Shown: positions 36,779 to 46,067 of the stretch, one piece after another | Layout of the letters: each line of letters begins with the position of its first letter | How positions within the stretch are numbered: position 1 is the first letter of the stretch | Assembly (NCBI RefSeq): GCF_024138395.1 | Contig: NZ_JAMYDU010000008.1 | Coordinates: forward strand, 1-64,000 | Direction of reading: 5' to 3' | Length of the DNA stretch: 64,000 nt | Source of the DNA: Pseudomonas mandelii | GTDB taxonomy: Bacteria; Pseudomonadota; Gammaproteobacteria; Pseudomonadales; Pseudomonadaceae | Notes under the pieces: generated by a model | The model's database searches: none | What the model saw: the letters and a program-made list of their open reading frames with translations, nothing else | Told to the model about the DNA's origin: nothing | Position numbers and translations under genes: made by a program

Positions 36779-38248
36779 ATGGTTCCCGTAATCGCCCTGG
36801 TGGGCCGACCGAACGTCGGCAAGTCCACCTTGTTCAACCGCCTGACCAGGACTCGCGACGCCATCGTCGGCGACTTGTCCGGTCTGACCCGTGATCGCCA
36901 GTACGGTGAGGCCAAGTGGCAAGGGCGTTCCTACATTCTGGTCGACACCGGTGGTATCTCCGGTGACGAGCACGGTATGGACGAAAAAATGGCCGAGCAG
37001 TCGCTGCTGGCCATTGAAGAAGCGGATGTCGTTCTATTCCTGGTAGATGCCAAGGCCGGTTTCACCGCGGCCGACCAGATGATCGCCGAGCACTTGCGCA
37101 AGCGTAACAAGCGTTCTTACGTGGTTGCCAACAAGGTCGACAACATCGACCCTGAAATGGCCCGCGCCGAATTCGCCCCGTTGGGCATGGGCCACGCGAT
37201 CCCGATCGCCGGTGCTCATGGTCGTGGCATCACCCAGATGCTGGAAATTGCCCTGAGCGACTTCCCGAAAGACGATGACGAGCCGGAAGAAGGCGAAGAA
37301 GAGATCGTTGCCGAAGGCGAGGAAGCCAAGCGCATTCCTGGCCCAAGCGAAAAAGACGGGATCAAGATCGCCATCATCGGCCGTCCGAACGTTGGCAAGT
37401 CGACCCTGGTCAACCGCATGCTCGGTGAAGACCGGGTTATCGTTTATGACCAGCCCGGCACCACCCGCGACAGCATCTACATCCCGTTCGAACGTAACGA
37501 CGAGAAGTACACGCTGATCGACACCGCTGGTGTGCGCAAGCGCGGCAAGATCCACGAAGAAGTCGAAAAGTTCTCCGTGGTCAAAACCCTGCAAGCGATC
37601 AAAGACGCCAACGTGGTGATCTTCGTGATGGACGCCCGCGAAGGCGTGGTCGATCACGACCTCAACCTGCTGGGCTTCGCCATTGAGTCGGGTCGTGCGC
37701 TGGTCATCGCGATCAACAAGTGGGACGGCATGACGCCAAGCGAGCGCGACTTCGTGAAGGTCGAGCTGCAACGTCGACTGTTCTTCGTTGACTACGCCGA
37801 CATTCACTTCATCTCGGCCCTGCACGGCACGGGCGTGGGCAACCTCTACGCCTCCGTACAGAACTCGTTCAAGTCTGCGGTCACCCGCTGGCCAACCAAC
37901 CGCCTGACAACGATTCTGGAAGATGCGGTTGGTGAGCACGCGCCACCGATGGTCAACAACCGTCGGATCAAGCTGCGTTATGCCCACTTGGGTGGTGCTA
38001 ACCCGCCGATCATCGTGATTCACGGTAACCAGATCGAGAAAGTGCCGAAGTCTTACGTGCGCTATCTGGAAAACACTTATCGTCGTGTCTTGAAGCTGGT
38101 CGGTACTCCGATCCGCATCGAGTTCAAGGGCGGCGAGAACCCGTACGAAGGCAACAAGAACTCGCTGACCGATCGCCAAGTCAACAAGAAGCGCCGCATG
38201 ATGTCGCACCACAAAAAGGCCGACAAAAAGCGCCGCGACAAGCGCTGA
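36779..38248 (+). CDS. der: Ribosome biogenesis GTPase Der (EngA)
   Basis: GTPase of 489 aa needed for 50S assembly. Two tandem G domains both show GRPNVGKST (near 8 and 200), DTGGI/DTAGV and NKVD/NKWD motifs, joined by an acidic linker ([18 protein letters not shown]). A KH-like C-terminal domain ends in a Lys/Arg-rich tail. I use ATG 36779 ([12 protein letters not shown]); the earlier GTG 36767 is not family-like. Confidence 0.97.
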   Translation: MVPVIALVGRPNVGKSTLFNRLTRTRDAIVGDLSGLTRDRQYGEAKWQGRSYILVDTGGISGDEHGMDEKMAEQSLLAIEEADVVLFLVDAKAGFTAADQMIAEHLRKRNKRSYVVANKVDNIDPEMARAEFAPLGMGHAIPIAGAHGRGITQMLEIALSDFPKDDDEPEEGEEEIVAEGEEAKRIPGPSEKDGIKIAIIGRPNVGKSTLVNRMLGEDRVIVYDQPGTTRDSIYIPFERNDEKYTLIDTAGVRKRGKIHEEVEKFSVVKTLQAIKDANVVIFVMDAREGVVDHDLNLLGFAIESGRALVIAINKWDGMTPSERDFVKVELQRRLFFVDYADIHFISALHGTGVGNLYASVQNSFKSAVTRWPTNRLTTILEDAVGEHAPPMVNNRRIKLRYAHLGGANPPIIVIHGNQIEKVPKSYVRYLENTYRRVLKLVGTPIRIEFKGGENPYEGNKNSLTDRQVNKKRRMMSHHKKADKKRRDKR

Positions 38249-38268
38249 TTTGAGGTTATCTGGCTTCT

Positions 38269-38356
38269 GTAGGAGCGAGGCTTGCCCGCGAAGAACGATA
38301 ATGCGTTCTACCTGGCACACCGCAGTGTGGCTTTCGCGGGCAAGCCTCGCTCCTAC
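38269..38356. repeat. REP-type inverted repeat, family A
   Basis: The arms GTAGGAGCGAGGCTTGCCCG (from 38270) and the inverse ending CAAGCCTCGCTCCTAC (to 38356) start 21 bp after the der stop. It is the first REP after a 15-kb block without any. Confidence 0.9.
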
Positions 38357-38370
38357 GGGACCGGGTACCA

Positions 38371-38397
38371 AAAGGGGCGCTTTATGCGCCTTTTTTT
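38371..38397 (+). terminator. Terminator after der
   Basis: The stem GGCGC/GCGCC, flanked by AAAG and seven T, forms a classical intrinsic terminator directly after the REP pair. Confidence 0.75.
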
Positions 38398-38471
38398 ATG
38401 GGCGCCGTTTGGGCTATTCTCGAACTCTCCCGCGCCGTCGTAGAGCCGGGTGTAGAGCCAGGGAATCATCG

Positions 38472-39620
38472 ATGATCACCAGTAAGCTGCCGAATGTCGG
38501 CATCACTATCTTCACGCAGATGTCTCAGCTCGCGGCGCAAACCGGGGCGATCAATCTGTCTCAGGGATTTCCCGATTTCGACGGCCCGCAGGCCTTGCGC
38601 GATGCAGTTGGTCGGCATATCGCCAGTGGCCACAACCAATATTCGCCGATGACCGGCCTGCCAGTGTTGCGGCAGCAGATTGCGGCGAAAATCGCTCGTA
38701 GCTACGGCGCCCATGTCGATGCCGACAGCGAAGTGACGGTCACCCCCGGCGCAACTCAGGCGATCTTCTGCGCCATTCAGGCGGTGATCCACAGCGGTGA
38801 CGAAGTCATCGTGTTCGATCCGGCCTACGACAGTTATGAACCTTCGGTGGAGCTGGCCGGTGGTCGTTGCGTGCATGTGCAACTGGGCCTCAGCGATTTC
38901 AGTATCGACTTCCAAAAGCTTGCTGAAGCCATTACGCCGCGTACGCGGATGATTATCCTCAATGCCCCGCACAACCCCAGCGGCGCGTTGATCAGTCGTG
39001 CCGAGCTGGATCAACTGGCGGCGTTGATTCGCGACCGCGATATCTATGTGATCAGCGACGAGGTTTACGAACACCTGGTATTCGATGGTGTACCTCACGT
39101 CAGCGTATTGGCCCACGAAGAGCTCTATCAACGCGCATTTGTGGTCAGTTCGTTCGGCAAGACTTACCACGTCACCGGCTGGAAAACCGGTTATGTAGTG
39201 GCGCCGCCAGCCCTTACCGCGGAGCTGCGCAAGGTTCACCAGTACGTCAGTTTCTGCGGCGTGACGCCGTTGCAATACGCGTTGGCCGATTACATGGCCG
39301 AGCACCCGGAACACGTCGAAGAGTTGCCGGACTTCTATCAGGCCAAGCGTGATCTGTTCTGCGATCTGCTGACCCCGTCGCGCTTCAGTTTCACCCGCGT
39401 GGCTGGTACTTACTTCCAGCTGGTCGATTACTCGCAGATTCGCCCGGACCTCAATGACGTCGAGATGGCGCTGTGGATGACTCGCGAACATGGCGTCGCG
39501 AGCATCCCGATCTCGGTTTTCTACCAGACGCCACCCGAAGGCCAGCGCCTGGTGCGTCTGTGCTTTGCCAAACGCGAGGAGACCCTGTGTGAAGCAGCGG
39601 CAAAACTATGCGTGATCTGA
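38472..39620 (+). CDS. PLP-dependent (methionine-type) aminotransferase
   Basis: Class I/II aminotransferase of 382 aa, resembling YbdL. Family features are INLSQGFPDFDGPQ, NAPHNPSGALI and the PLP Lys in SSFGKTYHVTGWKTGY. YbdL prefers methionine and aromatic residues and works with 2-oxo acids or glutamine-type donors. The start ATG 38472 is the first family-like Met; the open frame from 38250 runs through the REP and is spurious. Its stop overlaps the next gene by 13 nt, so the aminotransferase and the amidase are made together. Confidence 0.88.
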   Translation: MITSKLPNVGITIFTQMSQLAAQTGAINLSQGFPDFDGPQALRDAVGRHIASGHNQYSPMTGLPVLRQQIAAKIARSYGAHVDADSEVTVTPGATQAIFCAIQAVIHSGDEVIVFDPAYDSYEPSVELAGGRCVHVQLGLSDFSIDFQKLAEAITPRTRMIILNAPHNPSGALISRAELDQLAALIRDRDIYVISDEVYEHLVFDGVPHVSVLAHEELYQRAFVVSSFGKTYHVTGWKTGYVVAPPALTAELRKVHQYVSFCGVTPLQYALADYMAEHPEHVEELPDFYQAKRDLFCDLLTPSRFSFTRVAGTYFQLVDYSQIRPDLNDVEMALWMTREHGVASIPISVFYQTPPEGQRLVRLCFAKREETLCEAAAKLCVI

Positions 39621-40399
39621 GTGCTCTGCCTAATCTGAATGTTGCGCTGATCCAGACCACCCTGGCCTGGCATGATCGTCAGGCCAATCTGGAGCATTTC
39701 GAACCCTTGCTGGAACAGGCTCGCGGCGCTGACCTGATCATTCTTCCCGAGATGTTCACCACCGGTTTCTCCATGGAATCGGAAATCCTCGCCGAGCCGG
39801 AAAATGGCCCCACCAGTAAATGGTTGCGGGTTCAGGCGGCGAAACTGGACGCGGTGATCACCGGCAGCATCATCGTCCAGGTGGCTGACGGCAGCCATCG
39901 CAATCGTCTGTTGTGGGCGCGGCCGGACGGGGAGGTGTGGCACTACGACAAGCGTCATCTGTTCCGCATGGCGGGCGAGCACAACCATTTCACCCCGGGC
40001 GAGCGTCAGGTGCAGTTCGAATTGAAGGGCTGGCGAGTGCGGCCGCTGATTTGTTACGACCTGCGTTTCCCGGTCTGGAGCCGCGATCCCCAAGACACCG
40101 ATCTGTTGCTGTATACCGCCAATTGGCCGGGCGCTCGGCGCCAGCACTGGAACCGCTTGCTGCCGGCACGGGCGATTGAAAACCTCTGCTACGTAGCGGC
40201 GGTGAATCGCATTGGTACTGACGGCAAAGGTTTCGCGTATACCGGCGACAGTCAGGTGTTGGATTTTCAGGGCGAGACGTTGCTCAGTGCGGGCGAAGCC
40301 GATGGCGTGTTTCAGGTCGTTCTGAACGCTGCGGATCTTCAGGCTTATCGAACACGCTTTCCAGCGAACCTGGATGCCGATACGTTCGAGTTCACGTAA
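39608..40399 (+). CDS. Nitrilase-family omega-amidase (YafV-like)
   Basis: Hydrolase of 263 aa with the nitrilase triad: Glu in LIILPEMFTTGFSM, Lys in YDKRHLF and Cys in PLICYDLRFPVWS. It resembles YafV, which hydrolyses the omega-amide of 2-oxoglutaramate. Paired with a glutamine-using aminotransferase, this makes transamination of sulfur or aromatic 2-oxo acids irreversible (glutamine transaminase-omega-amidase pathway). The pathway link is inferred from the 13-nt overlap and the families. Confidence 0.88.
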   Translation: MRDLSALPNLNVALIQTTLAWHDRQANLEHFEPLLEQARGADLIILPEMFTTGFSMESEILAEPENGPTSKWLRVQAAKLDAVITGSIIVQVADGSHRNRLLWARPDGEVWHYDKRHLFRMAGEHNHFTPGERQVQFELKGWRVRPLICYDLRFPVWSRDPQDTDLLLYTANWPGARRQHWNRLLPARAIENLCYVAAVNRIGTDGKGFAYTGDSQVLDFQGETLLSAGEADGVFQVVLNAADLQAYRTRFPANLDADTFEFT

Positions 40400-40401
40400 C
40401 C

Positions 40402-40500
40402 GATCGTTCCCACGCTCTGCGTGGTCATGCAGCCCGTGACGCTCCGCGTCACTGGACGCGGAGCGTCCCTTGAGGCATTCCCACGCAGAGCGTGGGAACG
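40402..40500. repeat. Long inverted repeat, family C
   Basis: GATCGTTCCCACGCTCTGCG (from 40402) is inverted at CGCAGAGCGTGGGAACG (to 40500), with an inner GTGACGCTCCGCGTCAC palindrome. It starts 2 bp after the amidase stop. Confidence 0.82.
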
Positions 40501-40511
40501 AGGGGCAAACA

Positions 40512-40545
40512 AAAAGGCCCCGAGGTTCACACCCCGGGGCCTTTT
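40512..40545 (-). terminator. leuA: Terminator of leuA
   Basis: AAAAGGCCCC pairs with GGGGCCTTTT around a 14-nt loop. On the minus strand a T-rich run (TTTTTGTTT) follows the stem. It lies 16 bp beyond the leuA stop. Confidence 0.78.
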
Positions 40546-40561
40546 GCATTGCAGTGGAGGT

Positions 40562-42241
40562 TTACGCCGCTTTCGCTTCCGGCTGGCTCAGGGAGCGGTT
40601 CAGCGCGCTGAACAGGGCCTTGAAGCTGGCGGTGGTGATGTTTTCATCGATGCCGACGCCGTGCACCGCACGCTCACCATTCACCCGCAGTTCAATGTAG
40701 GCCGCAGCCTTGGCGTTGGTGCCCGCGCCGATGGCGTGTTCGTTGTAGTCCATGATTTCCACCGGGATCGGCAGACCGGCCACCAGCGCTTCCAGAGCGC
40801 CGTTGCCTTTGCCACGCCAGTGCAGGTTGGTTTCGCCCTGACCTTTGCTGGAGACTTCCACTTCCACGGCGCTGTGACCGTTTTCTTCCTGCAAGCGATG
40901 GCTGACCAGCGCGTACGGGGTGTTGGCCTGCAAGTACTCGCTGTGCAGCAGCGCGTGGATCTGCTGGGCTGTCATCTCCAGGCCCAGGCGATCGGTTTCA
41001 CGCTGCACGACCTGGCTGAACTCGATCTGCATGCGGCGCGGCAAGTTGATGCCATATTCCTGTTCCAGCAGGTAAGCGATACCGCCCTTGCCCGACTGGC
41101 TGTTGACGCGAATCACCGCCTCGTAGCTGCGGCCGATGTCGGCCGGGTCGATCGGCAAGTACGGCACTTCCCACAGGGCGTCCGGCTTCTGCTGGGAGAA
41201 GCCCTTGCGGATCGCATCCTGGTGGGAACCGGAGAACGCGGTGTGAACCAGGTCGCCGACATACGGGTGACGTGGGTGCACCTGGATCTGGTTGCATTCT
41301 TCGACGACTTTGCGCACGCCGTCGATATCAGAAAAGTCCAGTTCAGGGTGGATGCCCTGGGTGTAGAGGTTCAGTGCCACGGTCACCAGATCGACGTTAC
41401 CGGTGCGCTCGCCGTTGCCGAACAGGCAGCCTTCGACACGGTCGGCGCCGGCCATCAGGCCCAGTTCGGTGGCGGCCACGCCAGTGCCACGGTCGTTGTG
41501 GGTGTGCAGGCTGATGATCACGCTGTCACGACGGTTGATGTGACGACCGAACCATTCGATCTGGTCGGCATAGATGTTCGGGGTGGCGCATTCGACGGTG
41601 GCAGGCAGGTTGAGGATCACCTTGTGCTCAGGCGTCGGGTTCCACACTTCGATCACCGCGTCGCAGACTTCCTTGGCGAACTCCAGCTCGGTGGCGCTGA
41701 AGGTTTCTGGTGAGTACTCGAAGGTCCACTCGGTTTCCGGCTGCTGGGCGGCGTATTTGACGAACAGCTTGGCGGCGTTCACGGCGATGGCCTTGATCCC
41801 GTCCTTGTCCTGATTGAAGACAATGCGGCGGAAGGAAGGGGAGGTCGCGTTGTACAGGTGAACGATGGCTTTCTTGGCCCCGCGCAGGGATTCGAAGGTG
41901 CGTGCGATCAAGTCTTCACGGCCCTGGGTCAGCACCTGAATGGTGGTGTCGTCCGGGATGTGGCCTTCTTCGATCAGGGTACGTACGAAGTCGAAGTCGG
42001 TTTGCGAAGCGGCCGGGAACGAGGCTTCGATTTCTTTCACGCCGACTTGCACCAAGGTTTTCCAGAAACGCAGCTTCTTGACCGCGTCCATCGGCTCGAT
42101 CAGCGACTGGTTGCCGTCACGAAGGTCCGAGCTGCACCAGATCGGCGCTGCGGTAATGGTCTTCGATGGCCAGGTGCGATCCGGGATGTCGATGGTCGGG
42201 AACGCGCGGTACTTCGAAGACGGGTCTTTGAGCATGCTCAT
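40562..42241 (-). CDS. leuA: 2-isopropylmalate synthase
   Basis: Enzyme of 559 aa that condenses 2-oxoisovalerate and acetyl-CoA in the first committed step of leucine synthesis. The catalytic metal segment [13 protein letters not shown] is near residue 36, with HxH metal ligands in [14 protein letters not shown]-terminal LeuA allosteric domain (leucine feedback) fills about 430-550. The length is that of the long LeuA type common in pseudomonads. A leucine-rich small ORF lies upstream on the same strand (42332-42409). Confidence 0.96.
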   Translation of the reverse strand: MSMLKDPSSKYRAFPTIDIPDRTWPSKTITAAPIWCSSDLRDGNQSLIEPMDAVKKLRFWKTLVQVGVKEIEASFPAASQTDFDFVRTLIEEGHIPDDTTIQVLTQGREDLIARTFESLRGAKKAIVHLYNATSPSFRRIVFNQDKDGIKAIAVNAAKLFVKYAAQQPETEWTFEYSPETFSATELEFAKEVCDAVIEVWNPTPEHKVILNLPATVECATPNIYADQIEWFGRHINRRDSVIISLHTHNDRGTGVAATELGLMAGADRVEGCLFGNGERTGNVDLVTVALNLYTQGIHPELDFSDIDGVRKVVEECNQIQVHPRHPYVGDLVHTAFSGSHQDAIRKGFSQQKPDALWEVPYLPIDPADIGRSYEAVIRVNSQSGKGGIAYLLEQEYGINLPRRMQIEFSQVVQRETDRLGLEMTAQQIHALLHSEYLQANTPYALVSHRLQEENGHSAVEVEVSSKGQGETNLHWRGKGNGALEALVAGLPIPVEIMDYNEHAIGAGTNAKAAAYIELRVNGERAVHGVGIDENITTASFKALFSALNRSLSQPEAKAA

Positions 42242-42331
42242 CGGAAAATCCTTATTGTGTGGGCCGAAAAAAGGCGGCCTGCCGGTGGATCAAATGTTCT
42301 GGGGATAAAGCATCAGACGAGGCACCGCGAT

Positions 42332-42409
42332 TCAGCCTGGCAGTCGTGCACTGACGAGGCACAGGCTGCAGTGCTGGCGGAGCTGAATGAGGGTGTGAGA
42401 GGTTTTCAT
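42332..42409 (-). CDS. Candidate leucine leader peptide for leuA attenuation
   Basis: A 25-codon ORF on the leuA strand, ending 90 bp before the leuA start. It encodes MKTSHTLIQLRQH followed by CSLCLVSARLPG: five Leu and two other branched-chain residues in 25. AGGGTTGAAGGC precedes its ATG. Its 3' part contains CAGCCTG and CAGGCTG, which can pair across about 22 nt. Downstream, GGCCG-CCTTTTTT-CGGCC lies before leuA. This layout resembles amino-acid attenuators. The call rests on composition and position only. Confidence 0.45.
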   Translation of the reverse strand: MKTSHTLIQLRQHCSLCLVSARLPG

Positions 42410-42580
42410 GCCTTCAACCCTAACCGCAGGGGTGAAGGATGGCAAGCAGTCGAAAAAAATTGAGAGGAATACTCGAAAAGTCGAGTTTATTGAGATTTTA
42501 TTGCGGTTTGGCTCGAAAATTATATTGATATTTGCGCGAGGTTTGAGTGATGCGCAATTGAAGGGTGCCTGTGATATCGC

Positions 42581-42670
42581 CTTCGCGGGCAAGCCTCGCT
42601 CCTACGGATTTGCGTCGTGTCACATGCTGCGATCACCAAAAATCCGTAGGAGCGTGGCTTGCCCGCGAAG
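42581..42670. repeat. REP-type inverted repeat, family A
   Basis: The arms CTTCGCGGGCAAGCCTCGCT (from 42581) and the inverse ending GCTTGCCCGCGAAG (to 42670) are nearly perfect, with one mismatch (GAGCGTGGC for GAGCGAGGC). It lies 24 bp beyond the M23 peptidase stop. Confidence 0.9.
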
Positions 42671-42693
42671 AGGCCGGTAGCCTCAACAACTAT

Positions 42694-43515
42694 TTATGGC
42701 TGAAACGCCCCAATAAAAATCGCCGGATCCACCCGTGCATCATTCAGGCTGATATTCCAGTGCATATGCGGCCCGGTCGCGCGCCCGGTGGAGCCGACTT
42801 TGCCGACCACACCACCACGCGCCAATTGCTGCCCAACTTTCACGTCGATCTTCGACATGTGGCAGAACATGCTAATGAAGCCCTGGCCGTGGTCGACGAA
42901 CACCGTATTGCCGTTGAAGAAGTAGTTACCGATCAGGATCACCTTGCCGGCAGCCGGGGTTTTGATTGGCGTGCCGGCAGGCACCGCGAAGTCGAGGCCC
43001 GCGTGAGGATTGCGTTCTTCACCGTTGAAAAAACGGCGTACGCCGAACTTGCTCGACAGCGGCCCGTTGACTGGTTTATCCAGCAGCAGGTTACTCGGGG
43101 TGTTCGGGCTGAAGCTGCGGTAGGCCTGGATCTGCTCCGCCAGCTCACCCTCGATACGCTTGAGATTCTCCGGGTTCGGATTGACCTGCTGGGTGTTTTT
43201 CAGGGTGATGTGCTGTTCCGGGTATTTCTTGCCGCCGACGGTGAAGTTCAGGTTACGACCGCCGCTGCTAAGCGACTGGCTGCCCGGTTTGACAGTCAGC
43301 GGCACGCCGACGATGGCCAGCCAGTTGTTCTGTTCCTTGACCACCAATACCGGTTTGCCTTGATAGCTGGCTTTGGGGGCCTGGGCGGAGCTGCCCAGGT
43401 CCACCACCGCCACGCCACCCGGCACCGGTTTGTTCAACAGGCGGGTGATGTAACTGTCGGCGTGGGCGTTGAAGGTCAGGCACAGCAACAGCAGGGGAGC
43501 TAAAAAACGCGGCAT
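42694..43515 (-). CDS. Secreted M23 (LytM-type) peptidase-family protein
   Basis: Protein of 273 aa. The signal peptide MPRFLAPLLLLCLTFNAHA is followed by an N-terminal beta domain and a C-terminal peptidase_M23 domain. The metal motifs HAGLDFAVPAG (HxxxD) and GPHMHWNI (HxH) are complete, and VDHGQGFISMFCHM carries the catalytic His. It is therefore likely an active peptidoglycan endopeptidase in the periplasm. It lies 3 bp after xseA on the same strand, so the two are co-transcribed. Confidence 0.88.
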   Translation of the reverse strand: MPRFLAPLLLLCLTFNAHADSYITRLLNKPVPGGVAVVDLGSSAQAPKASYQGKPVLVVKEQNNWLAIVGVPLTVKPGSQSLSSGGRNLNFTVGGKKYPEQHITLKNTQQVNPNPENLKRIEGELAEQIQAYRSFSPNTPSNLLLDKPVNGPLSSKFGVRRFFNGEERNPHAGLDFAVPAGTPIKTPAAGKVILIGNYFFNGNTVFVDHGQGFISMFCHMSKIDVKVGQQLARGGVVGKVGSTGRATGPHMHWNISLNDARVDPAIFIGAFQP

Positions 43516-43518
43516 GGA

Positions 43519-44898
43519 TCAATCCAGTAAAGAAAGGGTGACAGGCGTCAGGTGATTGTCTTCGACGCGCACTTGCAGTTCGCCTTCACCCAGTTTGGCT
43601 TTCAGGCGCTGGCCGGTATGGGTCTGCGCGGCGCTGCGAATCGCGTTGCCGCGCTCGTCCAGCAGAATGCTGTAGCCACGCGCGAGAGTCGCCAACGGGC
43701 TGACCACGTGCAGCGTTTGCATCTGACTTTGCAGTTGCAGCCGGCGGGATTTAAGCCCTTCACGCATGGCTCGGGGCAGGCGCTCGGCGAGGCTGTCGAG
43801 GCGTTGGCGAAGCATCGCCAATTGACGCCCCGGATGTTGGCCGGCGAGGCGGGTTTCCAGGCGGATCAAACGTTCGCGACGGGTATTGAGGCTGCGTTCG
43901 AACGCGCGGCGCATGCGCATGTCCAGATCATCCAGACGTTGTGCTTGCTGACGCAGACGTTCCCCAGGATGGCGCAGGCGCCGGGCCATGCCTTCCAGAC
44001 GCAGCCGATCGCGCATCAAACGGTCGCGGATGCGCATCACCAGGCGCCGATGCAGGCTTTCGAGGCGACGCACCAGATCACTGGAATCCGGCGCGAGCAG
44101 TTCGGCCGCGGCGGACGGTGTCGGGGCGCGGACGTCGGCGACGAAGTCACTGATCGACACATCGGTTTCATGGCCGACAGCGCTGACAATCGGTGTCACG
44201 CAGGCATCCACGGCGCGCGCCACGGCTTCTTCGTTGAAACACCAGAGGTCTTCCAGCGAACCGCCGCCACGGGCCAGGATCAACGCGTCGAAACCGCGGG
44301 CATCCGCCAGTTTCAGCGCGCGGACAATTTGCGCGGTGGCTTCGCGGCCTTGCACGGCGGTGGGAATCAGCGTCAGTCGAATCTGCGGCGCGCGGCGGCG
44401 GAACACACTGATGATGTCGCGTATCACCGCGCCGGTGGGCGAACTGATGATGCCAATGCGTTGCGGGTGCGCCGGCAGGGGCACTTTGCGCTCGGCGCTG
44501 AACAGGCCTTCGGCGCTGAGCTTTTCCTTCAACGCGTCAAACGCCAGACGCAGGGCGCCGTCACCGGCCGGTTCCACGGTGTCGAGAATCAGTTGGTAGT
44601 CGCCACGACCTTCAAACAGCGAAACCTTGCCACGCACCTTGACCGCCAAGCCGTCCTTCAACGCCTGGCGAACCCTCGCGGCGTTCTGCCGGAACAGCGC
44701 GCAACGCACCTGGGCACCGCTGTCCTTGAGGGTGAAATACACATGGCCGGACGCCGGGCGGGCGAGGTTGGAGATTTCGCCTTCGACCCAGATGTTGCTG
44801 AACACGTCTTCGAGCAACACCCGCGCGCGGCCATTGAGCTGGCTGACAGTCAGGACTTCCCGGTCCAGGCCGAGTCTTGCAAAGGGATCTTTAATCAT
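43519..44898 (-). CDS. xseA: Exodeoxyribonuclease VII large subunit
   Basis: Subunit of 459 aa of the single-strand exonuclease ExoVII. An N-terminal OB fold (LTVSQLNGRARVLLEDVF to about 110) precedes the catalytic domain with GIISSPTGAVIRDI and ARGGGSLEDLWCFN, then a long Arg-rich coiled coil (about 290-400). I use ATG 44898 (MIKDPFARLGLDREV); the open frame reaches 45033 but that part overlaps a REP. The small subunit gene xseB is not in this window. Confidence 0.95.
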   Translation of the reverse strand: MIKDPFARLGLDREVLTVSQLNGRARVLLEDVFSNIWVEGEISNLARPASGHVYFTLKDSGAQVRCALFRQNAARVRQALKDGLAVKVRGKVSLFEGRGDYQLILDTVEPAGDGALRLAFDALKEKLSAEGLFSAERKVPLPAHPQRIGIISSPTGAVIRDIISVFRRRAPQIRLTLIPTAVQGREATAQIVRALKLADARGFDALILARGGGSLEDLWCFNEEAVARAVDACVTPIVSAVGHETDVSISDFVADVRAPTPSAAAELLAPDSSDLVRRLESLHRRLVMRIRDRLMRDRLRLEGMARRLRHPGERLRQQAQRLDDLDMRMRRAFERSLNTRRERLIRLETRLAGQHPGRQLAMLRQRLDSLAERLPRAMREGLKSRRLQLQSQMQTLHVVSPLATLARGYSILLDERGNAIRSAAQTHTGQRLKAKLGEGELQVRVEDNHLTPVTLSLLD

Positions 44899-44966
44899 GG
44901 GGCGCATGATAAAGGCAATCTCCTGCGCAATGCACGACCAGGGACTATCTGACACCCTATTGACCT

Positions 44967-45060
44967 GTAGGAGCTGCCGAAGGCTGCGATCTTTTGATCT
45001 TACAATTTCAGCCGCGCCGAAAATCAAGATCAAAAGATCGCAGCCTGCGGCAGCTCCTAC
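44967..45060. repeat. REP-type inverted repeat, family B
   Basis: The arms GTAGGAGCTGCCGAAGGCTG (from 44967) and the inverse ending GCGGCAGCTCCTAC (to 45060) lie between the divergent genes xseA and the TauE-like permease. Confidence 0.88.
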
Positions 45061-45113
45061 ATGAGTTGCGGTGGTTGTGGGATCCTGCGGGAGTATTCAA
45101 GGAAGGTGTGTAA

Positions 45114-45881
45114 ATGAATGTACTTGAGCTGTTAAACCAATGGCCGTTCGGTGCGATGGATTGGCTGGTGATCGGGTTGGGCGTTGCCCTGGCCTACATC
45201 GTATTCGGCATCGCCGGTTTTGGCACCGCGCTGGTGGCGGGGCCGATTCTGATCCTGTTCATGCCGCTGTCGAAAATCGTGCCGCTGCTGGTGCTGCTGG
45301 ATTTCGTCGCGGCATTCGGCAATCTGCTGCCCTCGCGACGGGATGTGGCGAGGCCCGAATTGCTGCGATTGCTGCCGTGCATGGCAGCGGGCTGCACGTT
45401 GGGGGTGATTTTTCTGCTGAACCTGAAATCCGATGTTTTGCTGCTGTTGATGGGGCTGTTTATCAGCGCCTATGCGGTTCACAGCCTGTGGATTAAAACC
45501 CGTCCGGCGCAATTGTCCGGCGGGTGGGCGGTGCCGATGGGCACGGTGGGCGGGATGTTCGGGGCGCTGTTTGGCAGTGGCGGCTTCTTATATGCAATCT
45601 ATTTGAACAGTCGGCTGCCCAAGGACGCGGCCCGGGCGACCCAGAGTGCGCTGATCAGTTGCAGCACCGTGGTGCGTTTGAGCCTGTTTGCCATCGCCGG
45701 TGTGTATGCCGAGCTACCCTTATTGGTATTGGCGCTGTGTTTGTTGCCAGCGATGGCGCTGGGGTTGTGGATCGGCCGGCGGTTGACCCTGAAATTGTCC
45801 CGCGAGGCATTCGTGCGGCTGGTGACCTGGCTGGTGCTGGCCAGCGGGATTGCCTTGATCGGGCGTTATTTGAGTACTTGA
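45114..45881 (+). CDS. TauE/SafE-family membrane permease
   Basis: Membrane protein of 255 aa with about eight helices (for example VLLLLMGLFISAYAV and LPLLVLALCLLPAMALGLWIG) and the family segment VFGIAGFGTALVAGPI near the start. Members export or import sulfite, sulfoacetate and similar organosulfur anions. The substrate here is unknown and no sulfur-metabolism gene adjoins it. GGAAGGTGTGTAA precedes ATG 45114. Confidence 0.85.
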   Translation: MNVLELLNQWPFGAMDWLVIGLGVALAYIVFGIAGFGTALVAGPILILFMPLSKIVPLLVLLDFVAAFGNLLPSRRDVARPELLRLLPCMAAGCTLGVIFLLNLKSDVLLLLMGLFISAYAVHSLWIKTRPAQLSGGWAVPMGTVGGMFGALFGSGGFLYAIYLNSRLPKDAARATQSALISCSTVVRLSLFAIAGVYAELPLLVLALCLLPAMALGLWIGRRLTLKLSREAFVRLVTWLVLASGIALIGRYLST

Positions 45882-45922
45882 CCGGATTTCGTCAGGGATT
45901 AAGCTGCCGGCCGCCCTGGCGC

Positions 45923-46014
45923 CTTCGCGGGCAAGCCTCGCTCCTACAGGATTGATGCCGTTCGCAAATTTATTGAACGACACTAATCCTGTAGGAGCGA
46001 GGCTTGCCCGCGAA
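45923..46014. repeat. REP-type inverted repeat, family A
   Basis: The arms CTTCGCGGGCAAGCCTCGCT (from 45923) and the inverse ending GGCTTGCCCGCGAA (to 46014) lie between the permease and the zinc-ribbon-like gene. Confidence 0.9.
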
Positions 46015-46067
46015 AGCGTCCTCCGGCACGCCGCAGAAATATCCATCTGACGCAGTAGGCTTGCACC

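Larger units (their letters stand above)
42242..42693. other. 452-bp region upstream of leuA
   Basis: It contains a candidate leuA leader peptide (42332-42409) with flanking inverted repeats, an AT-rich stretch (about 42440-42540) that should hold the leuA promoter, and a family A REP pair (42581-42670) adjoining the M23 peptidase gene. No other gene is supported. Confidence 0.6.
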
